Below are positions 1-5,000 of a stretch of DNA of 9,497 nt, piece by piece. Positions within the stretch are counted from its first letter, which is position 1, and every line of letters starts with the position of its first letter. The position numbers and the translations under genes are program-made. This DNA is from Thermoflexales bacterium (lineage in GTDB: Bacteria > Chloroflexota > Anaerolineae > S140-20): the NCBI GenBank assembly GCA_015484715.1, contig WFUY01000121.1, positions 1 through 9,497 of the forward strand, written 5' to 3'. The notes beneath the pieces are model-generated. The model was not told the origin of the DNA, ran no database searches, and was given only the letters and a program-made list of their open reading frames with translations.

Positions 1-132
1 ACGGAGTTCCACCACGCTGGATGCATCGGTGTTGCTGCTCAGAGCGTCCAGCAGGTCCATAAGGGCATCGGCTCGGTTGTTAAGGTGCTGATATAGCAGG
101 TCTCGGAACCGGCGAAGTTGGGGTTCGCTCAT
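1..132 (-). CDS. N-terminal part of a probable transposase (gene runs off the left edge)
   Basis: Read on the minus strand from an ATG at 132-130, the frame is open for 44 codons to the window edge. The product starts MSEPQLRRFRDLLYQHL and continues with NRADALMDLLDALSSNT and then SVVEL. From memory this resembles the N-terminus of a family of DDE-type transposases common in Chloroflexota, which carry an 'FR..LY..L..R.DALMDLLDALSSNT' segment before the catalytic domain. The catalytic part lies outside the window, so the family cannot be confirmed. A GGGAG tract lies very close to the ATG, and a perfect TTGACA box sits 31 nt upstream with only a weak -10. The coding phase is convincing, with regular amphipathic helices and no stops. 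An insertion sequence would explain why the methyltransferase-like gene immediately to the right has lost its 5' end. It could instead be an unrelated helical protein. Confidence 0.55.
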   Translation of the reverse strand, partial: MSEPQLRRFRDLLYQHLNNRADALMDLLDALSSNTDASSVVELR

Positions 133-139
133 ACTCCCA

Positions 140-168
140 ACTTTGCCCGGCTCCGGCCTGATTGTCAA
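140..168 (-). promoter_or_regulatory. Possible promoter of the probable transposase gene
   Basis: On the minus strand a perfect -35 TTGACA (168-163) is followed after 17 bp by CAAAGT (145-140), which matches only 3 of 6 positions of the -10 consensus. The start point would fall at about 133, giving an almost leaderless transcript for the gene that starts at 132. The -35 is good and the -10 weak, so this is tentative. Confidence 0.3.
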
Positions 169-180
169 GTCCTCCAAAGG

Positions 181-495
181 ATGGGGGCAGCTTTGTCAAA
201 AGTCCAATCGAGGTGGGTGAACCTTGGTTTGGGAGGGGTTTGGGCGTTGGCGGGCCTGGTTGTATTCGCGTCTGCTGCGGTGCAATTCAGTCGCTGTTAC
301 CGGCGGGGGGAGCTGTGCACTCACGGTGTCTATGCGCTGATGCGGCACCCTATGTATGGGGCGTGGATTGTGTTCATAGTGCCCGGGGTGGTGGTTTTGG
401 GCTCGGTTTGTGGGCTGACCGTTCCGATCTGGATGGTGGTGGTTTTCAGGCTCTTGACAAACCCCCCAAATCGGGCTACAATAGGTTCGCTTTAA
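181..495 (+). pseudogene. Remnant of an isoprenylcysteine/phospholipid methyltransferase-family membrane protein
   Basis: The open frame (ATG at 181; an in-frame TTG lies at 118) encodes a membrane segment (WALAGLVVFASAAVQF), then GELCTHGVYALMRHPMYGAW, then a second hydrophobic stretch to about position 450. The G-x-Y-x-x-x-RHPMY core is the signature of the ICMT/PEMT methyltransferases, which use S-adenosylmethionine at the membrane. Full members have further N-terminal membrane helices and a C-terminal EE-x-x-L-x-x-x-FG-x-x-Y motif. Both are missing: the homology ends at FRLLT (about 456-459) and the frame runs into the unrelated tail NPPNRATIGSL. No good ribosome binding site supports the ATG. 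The 5' end adjoins the probable transposase, so an insertion or deletion probably destroyed the gene. It could be expressed as a small membrane protein, but I expect it to be non-functional. Confidence 0.6.
454..482 (+). promoter_or_regulatory. Strong SigA-type promoter upstream of the ferredoxin gene
   Basis: The -35 is TTGACA (454-459), the spacer is exactly 17 bp, and the -10 is TACAAT (477-482): a full match and a 5/6 match to the vegetative consensus. Transcription should start at about 489, leaving a leader of about 245 nt before the ferredoxin start codon. The promoter overlaps the last codons of the methyltransferase remnant. It may have been brought in by, or uncovered by, the rearrangement that truncated that gene. 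Confidence 0.75.
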
Positions 496-543
496 CGCCG
501 AGGGGATGATGCGAAGGGCTTCCCCATCGCCCAGCGCGACCGT

Positions 544-571
544 ATCATACCCGTTTTTGGGCAAGGGTCAA
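544..571 (-). promoter_or_regulatory. Possible opposing promoter inside the ferredoxin leader
   Basis: On the minus strand TTGACC (571-566) and TATGAT (549-544) are separated by 16 bp, each one mismatch from consensus. A transcript would start at about 537 and run leftward, antisense to the ferredoxin promoter and the methyltransferase remnant. No convincing minus-strand gene starts just downstream. If active, it would interfere with or regulate the facing promoter at 454-482, or feed the probable transposase gene. Confidence 0.35.
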
Positions 572-587
572 GTGCTCCTCATCCGAA

Positions 588-684
588 GGTGGTGAGGGTC
601 CCACTCCCCCACAGCCGCTCTGAGGCGCGGTCCTTATCCTGAAGTTCCGCCGGCCCCTCGGAGGACTCTCAAAGGGACCCCACC
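588..684 (+). promoter_or_regulatory. Structured leader RNA domain before the ferredoxin gene (unrecognised)
   Basis: GGTG (588-591) plus GGGTCCC (596-602) can pair with GGGACCC (674-680) plus CACC (681-684), giving 11 base pairs around a 4-nt bulge. They enclose about 71 nt. Inside are two small stems: CCGC/GCGG (615-618 with 627-630) and TCCG/CGGA (646-649 with 659-662), so the whole can fold as a multibranched junction. It ends about 34 nt before the Shine-Dalgarno. I cannot match it to a known riboswitch, and there is no U-tract to mark it as an attenuator. It may be a cis-regulatory RNA or simply a stable GC-rich leader. Confidence 0.35.
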
Positions 685-718
685 GACGAACGTCAGTTCT
701 ACCCTTCAACCACAACGT

Positions 719-726
719 AAGGAGGT
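719..726 (+). promoter_or_regulatory. Consensus ribosome binding site of the ferredoxin gene
   Basis: AAGGAGGT is a full match to the anti-Shine-Dalgarno sequence, 8 nt before the ATG at 735. It fixes the start codon and predicts strong translation. Confidence 0.9.
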
Positions 727-734
727 CGTTTCCC

Positions 735-1082
735 ATGACCCACATTATCACCAGTCTCTGCCTGCGGGACTCAGCTTGCGTGGAGGTCTGCCCTGTGGAG
801 TGTATCGTGCCGGGGCAGCCGGAGAGCGAATGGCCCTGGTTCTACATTGACCCGGATACCTGCATTGACTGTGGGGCCTGCGTGCCCGAGTGCCCCTATG
901 AGGCCATCTTCCCCGAGGACGAGGTGCCGGAGGCCTATACGCTGCGGGCCGGCCAGGAGGTCCAGCCCCATGATGGCGAGCGCTGGACCGCGAAGGGCGG
1001 TGAGGTTATCAACCTCCGCGAGGACATCGAGTACAACTACAAGTTCTTCCAGGAGGGCCCGGGCTACAGCGCCGCCGGCTAG
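735..1082 (+). CDS. Ferredoxin, 7Fe-type ([3Fe-4S] + [4Fe-4S])
   Basis: This 115-residue soluble electron carrier has eight cysteines at 9, 15, 19, 23, 43, 46, 49 and 53. CIDCGACVPECP (43-54) with C19-Pro is the standard pattern for one [4Fe-4S] cluster (C19, C43, C46, C49). C9, C15 and C53 would hold the second cluster, by analogy with Azotobacter FdI and Thermus ferredoxin. The cysteine that would make a full second [4Fe-4S] site is absent, which favours [3Fe-4S]. The C9-to-C15 spacing is two residues shorter than the usual C-x7-C. C23 would be the conserved non-ligand cysteine seen in FdI. The tail from about 65 to 115 is acidic and has no cysteines. The gene has its own promoter, long leader and terminator, so it is probably monocistronic. 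The next gene encodes a DUF362 protein, a family often associated with iron-sulphur proteins, which suggests but does not prove partnership. Confidence 0.92.
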   Translation: MTHIITSLCLRDSACVEVCPVECIVPGQPESEWPWFYIDPDTCIDCGACVPECPYEAIFPEDEVPEAYTLRAGQEVQPHDGERWTAKGGEVINLREDIEYNYKFFQEGPGYSAAG

Positions 1083-1116
1083 AGCTATGCCATCACCTTT
1101 GGCCAAGGCCGTATAG

Positions 1117-1149
1117 GGGGCGACCGAATGGTCGCCCCTTCCTTGTTGG
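1117..1149 (+). terminator. Intrinsic terminator after the ferredoxin gene
   Basis: GGGGCGACC (1117-1125) and GGTCGCCCC (1130-1138) form a perfect 9-bp stem with a GAAT loop, followed by the T-rich run TTCCTTGTT. It lies 35 nt after the ferredoxin stop codon and separates that gene from the DUF362 promoter. Confidence 0.85.
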
Positions 1150-1157
1150 GCGCCGCC

Positions 1158-1186
1158 TGGACACCAGCGTCGAAGTACGGTATACT
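1158..1186 (+). promoter_or_regulatory. SigA-type promoter of the DUF362 gene
   Basis: TGGACA (1158-1163), a 17-bp spacer and TATACT (1181-1186) give 5/6 matches at both boxes. Transcription would begin at about 1193, leaving a leader of about 170 nt that contains the long inverted repeat at 1222-1317. Confidence 0.7.
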
Positions 1187-1221
1187 TCCGGCGTGAAACT
1201 TTAGGCGTGTCTACTCAGCCT

Positions 1222-1317
1222 ACCCTCCCGCAGGTTACCGGTCGAGGGCGCTTTCAGCCCCGATGGGCTGTTTGAAGCACGGTTTCGCGTCGGAACACGT
1301 CTAACCTGCGGGAGGGT
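1222..1317 (+). repeat. Perfect 16-bp inverted repeat with structured loop in the DUF362 leader
   Basis: ACCCTCCCGCAGGTTA (1222-1237) is exactly complementary to TAACCTGCGGGAGGGT (1302-1317). The 64-nt interior contains its own hairpin, CAGCCC/GGGCTG (1255-1260 with 1265-1270, loop CGAT). The octamer CTTTAGGC occurs on both sides (1199-1206 and 1328-1335). As RNA this is a very stable stem just upstream of the Shine-Dalgarno at 1347-1352, which it leaves free. No U-tract follows, so it is not a classical terminator. It could be an mRNA-stabilising or regulatory leader element, or a small palindromic mobile element whose octamers are an old target duplication, although these do not abut the arms. 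Confidence 0.65.
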
Positions 1318-1361
1318 GAACAGTTACCTTTAGGCACATCAAGCGTGAGGAGATCGAAGCG

Positions 1362-3800
1362 ATGCGAGAAGAATTCCCAGGCAAGGGCAAAGTCGCCGTT
1401 TTGCGCACCACGCCGGAGACCGTGCTGGACGATTACGGGCGGTTGATGGAATTGGCCGGCTTTGAGGAAGCGCTGCCCAAGGATAAAGAGACCATCCTGA
1501 AGATCAACATCTCCTGGCAAACCTGGTACCCGGCCTGCTCCACCGCCCCCTGGCAACTGGAGGGGGTGATCCGCAAGCTCCAGGAGGCCGGTTATCCCCG
1601 GTTGCTCGGCGCCCACAACGACACCGTCGTCGTGGATGCCCGCGTGGGCGAGCGGAACAACAAGCACCTCTACGTGGTCGAGAAATACGGCGTGGAGAAC
1701 GTCCACCTCTACGAGCCCCAGTACGAATGGGTGCGCTACGAGCCCAAACGGCCCTTCCTGGTGCTGGACAAAGTCTACCCCAACGGGCTCTACATCCCCA
1801 AAATCCTGGTGGGACGAAATATCATCCAGCTTCCAACCGTGAAGTGTGTCCACCCCGATACCGAGATCGTGCGGGCCGATGGGGCTTTGGTGCGAGCTGG
1901 GGAACTCGTTGAGGAACGGCTGCGGTCGGGGGGTATCCCCCTTCTCGACGAGGATGGGGATGTCCGGGTGCAGGCCCGCGAGTCCCTGGTTGGCCTAGAT
2001 GGGAGGGGGACCGTCGTCCGGCAGCAAACCCGGTGGTTCTGGCGCACTCCCCTTAACGGCCAGAAGCTGTGGCGTATCCGCACCCGAACGGGGCGGGAGG
2101 TCGTCGTCTCGCCTGTCCATCCCTTCCTCACACCAACGGGGTGGCGGCAGGCCGTCGAGCTCCAGGCAGGCGATCGGGTAGCGATTCCCCGCCGCATCAG
2201 GGTCGAGGGGGAGAGCCAGCCCCTGCCGCGCCTGGATGCCGTGGACCTGGAGACCATTCCTTGCCGTAATAAGCACTGGATCCGCGTTCCCGAGCGCACT
2301 TCGCCGGACTTCTGGCGGTGGATGGGCTACCTGATCGCTGAAGGTTGGGTTCAGCCGATGCGCACGACCTGCCGGATCTGGTGGACGAACGGAGACCCCA
2401 GGATTCGGGAGGAGTTCTTCCGGCTCACCGAATCCCTCTTCGGACTCCGTCTGACCTGTCGTCCAGGCAGCAATGACTGCTACGTGGACAGCGTCCAATT
2501 GGGTGAGTTGCTGGAGAAGCTGGGACTGCCCGTCCCCTTGGATGCCGGGAGCAAGCGGGTTCCTCCGCTCCTGTTCCGGTGTCCCGACGAGGAGATCGCC
2601 GCTTTCCTCAGCGCATACCTGGATGGAAATGAGACGGTCGGGGAGAAAGACGGGCTTCACGCCACGACGAAGAGCGAGCGGCTGTCCAGGGAGCTCCAGT
2701 ATCTTCTGACACGCCTTGGGGTCGTGGCCTTTCGCCGCGAGTACTGGGCGCGGGCGACCAATGCCGATGGTCCTCGGCGACGCTATTTCCAACTCTCGGT
2801 CTACGGGGACGATCTGGTCACCCTGGCGGGATGGCTCGACCTGCATAGCGAGCAGAAGAGACGACGCTTGGAAGCCCTGGTCGCCCGCCGCAGACAGGGG
2901 AAACAGCCTAGCGGTGAGGGGATCGCTTGGGATCATATCGTGGCCGTCGAAGAGGTGGAGCCGGACACAGAATACCTGTATGACTTCACGATGGATGGAG
3001 CACCCAACTTCATCGGCAACGGCCTTTTCCTCCACAACACCCACGTCTTCACCACGATCACGGGAGCGATGAAGAACGCCTTCGGGGGGCTCCTCCACCG
3101 CAACCGCCACTGGACCCACGCCGTCATCCACGAGACGCTGGTGGACCTGTTGATGATCTCCCAAGACATCCACCCCGGCATCTTCGCCGTGATGGATGGC
3201 ACCTTTGCCGGCGACGGCCCCGGCCCCCGGGCGATGCGCTGGCACGAGAAGGACATCATCCTGGCCTCGGCGGACTGGGTGGCCATTGATGCCATCTCCG
3301 CCCACCTGCAGGGCTTCGACCCGCTGAGCATCCCCTTCATCCGCATCGCCCACGAGATGGGGCTGGGGGTGGGCGACCCCCGCGAGATCGAGATCGTGGG
3401 CGAGGACCCCGACTGGGTGATGGCCCAGAACTGGCACTTCGTCCAGGAGGACACCTTCGCCAGTCGGGGGCAGAAGATGATCTACCACGGGCCGCTGAAG
3501 CCCCTGGAGAAGCCGCTGCTCCAATCCCCGTTGGTCCCCTGGTCCTACTTCGCCAGCAACTTCTACCACAACGTCTACTGGTACCCCTTCGTCGGGCGCA
3601 AGCGGGTGGAGGCCGCCTTGCAGACCAAGTGGGGCCAACTCTTCAAAGCTTACGGCGATGGGCAGGTGGTGATGCCGGGCATGGAGCCCAAGACGGTGCT
3701 CCAGGCCGTCGGCGGCCTGACCGTCCTGGGTGGCCTTGTGACCTTGGGAGCCATACTGCGTTATAAAGGGTTCAGGGCCAAGAGAAGGTCCACTTCATAA
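1362..3800 (+). CDS. DUF362 family protein interrupted by an in-frame intein
   Basis: The 812-residue precursor has a GAGGAG site 9 nt before the ATG. Residues 1-161 and 560-812 are host protein, giving 414 residues after splicing; 162-559 are an intein. The host has the DUF362 (PF04015) hallmarks: an N-terminal segment with ILKINISWQTWYPAC, then LPTVK joined across the intein to THVFTTITGAMKNAFGG, the family's most conserved block, and later an SADWVAIDAISA segment. Its biochemical role is unknown; the family often occurs with ferredoxin modules, and a ferredoxin gene lies just upstream. A hydrophobic stretch at about 779-799 (AVGGLTVLGGLVTLGAIL) followed by a very basic tail suggests a C-terminal membrane anchor. 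No N-terminal signal peptide is visible. Splicing must be efficient for the conserved core to form. The host assignment is firm at family level; function is not inferred. Confidence 0.9.
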   Translation: MREEFPGKGKVAVLRTTPETVLDDYGRLMELAGFEEALPKDKETILKINISWQTWYPACSTAPWQLEGVIRKLQEAGYPRLLGAHNDTVVVDARVGERNNKHLYVVEKYGVENVHLYEPQYEWVRYEPKRPFLVLDKVYPNGLYIPKILVGRNIIQLPTVKCVHPDTEIVRADGALVRAGELVEERLRSGGIPLLDEDGDVRVQARESLVGLDGRGTVVRQQTRWFWRTPLNGQKLWRIRTRTGREVVVSPVHPFLTPTGWRQAVELQAGDRVAIPRRIRVEGESQPLPRLDAVDLETIPCRNKHWIRVPERTSPDFWRWMGYLIAEGWVQPMRTTCRIWWTNGDPRIREEFFRLTESLFGLRLTCRPGSNDCYVDSVQLGELLEKLGLPVPLDAGSKRVPPLLFRCPDEEIAAFLSAYLDGNETVGEKDGLHATTKSERLSRELQYLLTRLGVVAFRREYWARATNADGPRRRYFQLSVYGDDLVTLAGWLDLHSEQKRRRLEALVARRRQGKQPSGEGIAWDHIVAVEEVEPDTEYLYDFTMDGAPNFIGNGLFLHNTHVFTTITGAMKNAFGGLLHRNRHWTHAVIHETLVDLLMISQDIHPGIFAVMDGTFAGDGPGPRAMRWHEKDIILASADWVAIDAISAHLQGFDPLSIPFIRIAHEMGLGVGDPREIEIVGEDPDWVMAQNWHFVQEDTFASRGQKMIYHGPLKPLEKPLLQSPLVPWSYFASNFYHNVYWYPFVGRKRVEAALQTKWGQLFKAYGDGQVVMPGMEPKTVLQAVGGLTVLGGLVTLGAILRYKGFRAKRRSTS
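1845..3038 (+). other. Intein (398 aa) with LAGLIDADG endonuclease domain, in the DUF362 gene
   Basis: The intein starts with Cys1 (precursor residue 162, CVHPDTEIV) after host Lys161. It ends with His-Asn (residues 558-559, GLFLHN) before host Thr560, so Cys1, terminal Asn and +1 Thr form a standard class 1 splicing set. Block B reads SPVHPF (Ser250, His253), with Ser in place of the usual Thr of TxxH. Block F is YLYDFTMDGAPNFIGNG. The middle carries two LAGLIDADG-type motifs. The first, MGYLIAEG (321-328), keeps an acidic residue, Glu327. The second, FLSAYLDGNETV (414-425), has Asn423 where the catalytic Asp/Glu is expected. Splicing is therefore predicted to work while DNA cleavage is probably lost. 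It sits in the most conserved block of its host, as inteins typically do. Third-position GC looks somewhat lower than in the flanking host sequence, in line with acquisition by transfer. Confidence 0.92.
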
Positions 3801-3967
3801 AACTGCTGTCAACGGATTCGGGGAGCGGATTGAACGGAGAGGGGCGGTCTCCCATCCGCTCCATCCGTTCCCCAATCCGCTGACCGCTATCCGCTCCAAA
3901 ACTGACTGCCGCCAACGGATTCGTGGGGGCTCTTGGAGAACGCCCTGATGGGGCGAGGAGGTGGCGC
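3801..3967. repeat. Non-coding cluster of nested inverted and direct repeats
   Basis: This gap between DUF362 and the acetyltransferase gene is built from variants of one word. CAACGGATTCG is repeated directly at 3810-3820 and 3913-3923, each preceded by AAAACTG. GGAGCGGAT (3822-3830) has two exact complements, ATCCGCTCC at 3854-3862 and 3889-3897. AGCGGATTG (3824-3832) pairs with CAATCCGCT (3873-3881), and this stem continues with AACGGA/TCCGTT (3833-3838 with 3864-3869). At least three mutually exclusive hairpins are possible. It may act as a terminator or 3'-end stabiliser for the DUF362 mRNA, or be a copy of a dispersed REP-like element. No convincing promoter for the next gene was seen here. 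Confidence 0.6.
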
Positions 3968-4738
3968 ATGAGGGCGTACCGACTGACCGACCGGGAGGAG
4001 GCGGCGCGAGCCTATCCTTGCGCGACGGAAAGCCCGCCTCCCTTTTGGGCCGAAGGGCTCTCCCTCTCCAGGGCCTGGTTCGCCGACAGCCTGGGGCACT
4101 ACGTGGAGGGCTTTCACCTGGAGGATGACGCCGGCCAGGTGATCGGACACATCTACTGGGCCCCCTCCGAGAGGGCATTGGTGCCCTATCGGATCGAGGA
4201 CCGGGTGGCCGTCATCTACTGCGAGTGGGTCCAACGCCCCCATCAGGGGCGAGGAGGCATGCGGATGCTCTTCGACGCCTTCGTGGATTTCCTGCGCTCG
4301 GAGGGGTACAAGGGCATCCTGGTGGCCGGCACGGAGATCGAGGGCTACATGCACCATCGCCATTTCGCCAGGCGCGGCTTCCGGGTCATCCGTGAGGAAG
4401 GGCCGGGCAAGCTGATGTACCTGCCCCTCGGCCAGGAGACGATCCAGGTCGAGCCCCTCACCCCCCGGATCGCCCGCGAGGAGGTGGCGCCGGTCGAAGT
4501 GCTCGTCATCGGCTCCCATTTCTGTCCGGTGGGCGCATCGGCGGTGCTGGCCCTGCGGCGGGTGGCCGACGAGCTTGGCGGGAAGGTGGCGCTGAAGGAG
4601 GTGCCGGCGAGCATGGAGACGCTGGCCCGCTACGGCGTGGCCGATGGGATCTTCGTCAACGGCGAGCCCCGCTTCTTCGGCCCGGTGACCGAGGAGCAGG
4701 TCCGCCGGGCCCTCCAGGAGGCGGTGGCCGGATCGTAA
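3968..4738 (+). CDS. GNAT acetyltransferase fused to a thioredoxin-like domain
   Basis: The 256-residue protein begins at the ATG at 3968, preceded by AGGAGGT with 5-nt spacing. An in-frame GTG 45 nt upstream lacks such a site and lies in the repeat region. Residues 1 to about 155 form a GNAT fold: a beta strand AVIYCEWV (81-88), then the acetyl-CoA pyrophosphate loop HQGRGG (92-97) at the head of a helix, and later GYMHHRHFARRGFRVI (126-141). Residues about 176-256 look thioredoxin/glutaredoxin-like: strand VEVLVIGSHFCPVGA with a single Cys186, a helix, KVALKEVP, then GVADGIFVNGEPRFFGPVT with a cis-Pro-like segment and a final helix. The resolving cysteine of CxxC is missing. The architecture recalls YoaP-type acetyltransferases, which have a small C-terminal domain after GNAT. 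The substrate is unknown. There may be no promoter of its own, in which case it is read through from DUF362. Confidence 0.8.
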   Translation: MRAYRLTDREEAARAYPCATESPPPFWAEGLSLSRAWFADSLGHYVEGFHLEDDAGQVIGHIYWAPSERALVPYRIEDRVAVIYCEWVQRPHQGRGGMRMLFDAFVDFLRSEGYKGILVAGTEIEGYMHHRHFARRGFRVIREEGPGKLMYLPLGQETIQVEPLTPRIAREEVAPVEVLVIGSHFCPVGASAVLALRRVADELGGKVALKEVPASMETLARYGVADGIFVNGEPRFFGPVTEEQVRRALQEAVAGS

Positions 4739-4821
4739 AGCCCATCGGTTCCCACCGCTGAGCCAGGGGCCAAGATTCCTTAAAATTCCGCGAAAACCCC
4801 TTCTGCCCCCCTGTCTTTCGG

Positions 4822-4850
4822 TTTCCGACAGCCCCGTTTGGTGGTATAAT
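4822..4850 (+). promoter_or_regulatory. Promoter of dnaE
   Basis: A perfect -10 TATAAT (4845-4850) lies 17 bp after TTTCCG (4822-4827), a 3/6 match to the -35. The start point would be about 4857, with a leader of about 145 nt before the dnaE ATG. The -35 region also overlaps a small hairpin (CTGT 4811-4814 with ACAG 4828-4831, inner CGG/CCG). Confidence 0.65.
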
Positions 4851-4857
4851 CGCCAGC

Positions 4858-4971
4858 GGGGCTTTTCCGTGCCCCTGCGCCGTCCCCTTCGGAGCGGCGG
4901 CGCACCCCACCGACCATTGACTCGTGGACTCGCCACCCCGTGAACCTGTCGCCCCCTCTGTCTGGGGGGCG
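4858..4971 (+). promoter_or_regulatory. GC-rich hairpin leader of dnaE
   Basis: Three hairpins follow one another between the dnaE promoter and its ribosome binding site: GGGGC/GCCCC at about 4858-4876; GCGCCG paired with CGGCGC at about 4878-4904, around a CTTCGG segment; and CGCCCCC/GGGGGCG (4950-4956 with 4965-4971, 8-nt loop), which ends 19 nt before GGAGG (4991-4995). No long U-tract follows any of them. They may tune dnaE translation or mRNA stability. No known riboswitch class is recognised. Confidence 0.4.
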
Positions 4972-5000
4972 TCCGCCTGCTGCCCGTCACGGAGGCATCC

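Noticed and set aside
585..602. Possible T-box-like sequence (AAGGTGGTGAGGG)
   Set aside because: It does not contain the GGGTGGTACCGCG core, lacks a terminator/antiterminator pair, and precedes a ferredoxin, not an aminoacylation or amino-acid gene.
545..751. Minus-strand 68-codon frame over the ferredoxin leader
   Set aside because: Low-complexity product with no family resemblance; it overlaps the structured leader and the ferredoxin start.
1842..3041. Group I or II intron instead of an intein in the DUF362 gene
   Set aside because: The insert is in frame, with no stops over 398 codons, and shows all protein-splicing blocks at its ends.
1995..3638. Minus-strand open frame of 547 codons
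   Set aside because: Antisense to the DUF362 gene and its intein; composition is typical of a shadow frame and no domain is visible.
3801..3967. CRISPR-like repeats
   Set aside because: Repeats are too short (9-11 bp), irregularly spaced and in both orientations; no constant repeat/spacer pattern and no cas genes.
3923..3967. Upstream GTG start for the acetyltransferase
   Set aside because: The ATG at 3968 has an AGGAGGT site at the right distance; the GTG lies in the repeat cluster with no ribosome binding site, and the extra 15 residues are not domain-like.
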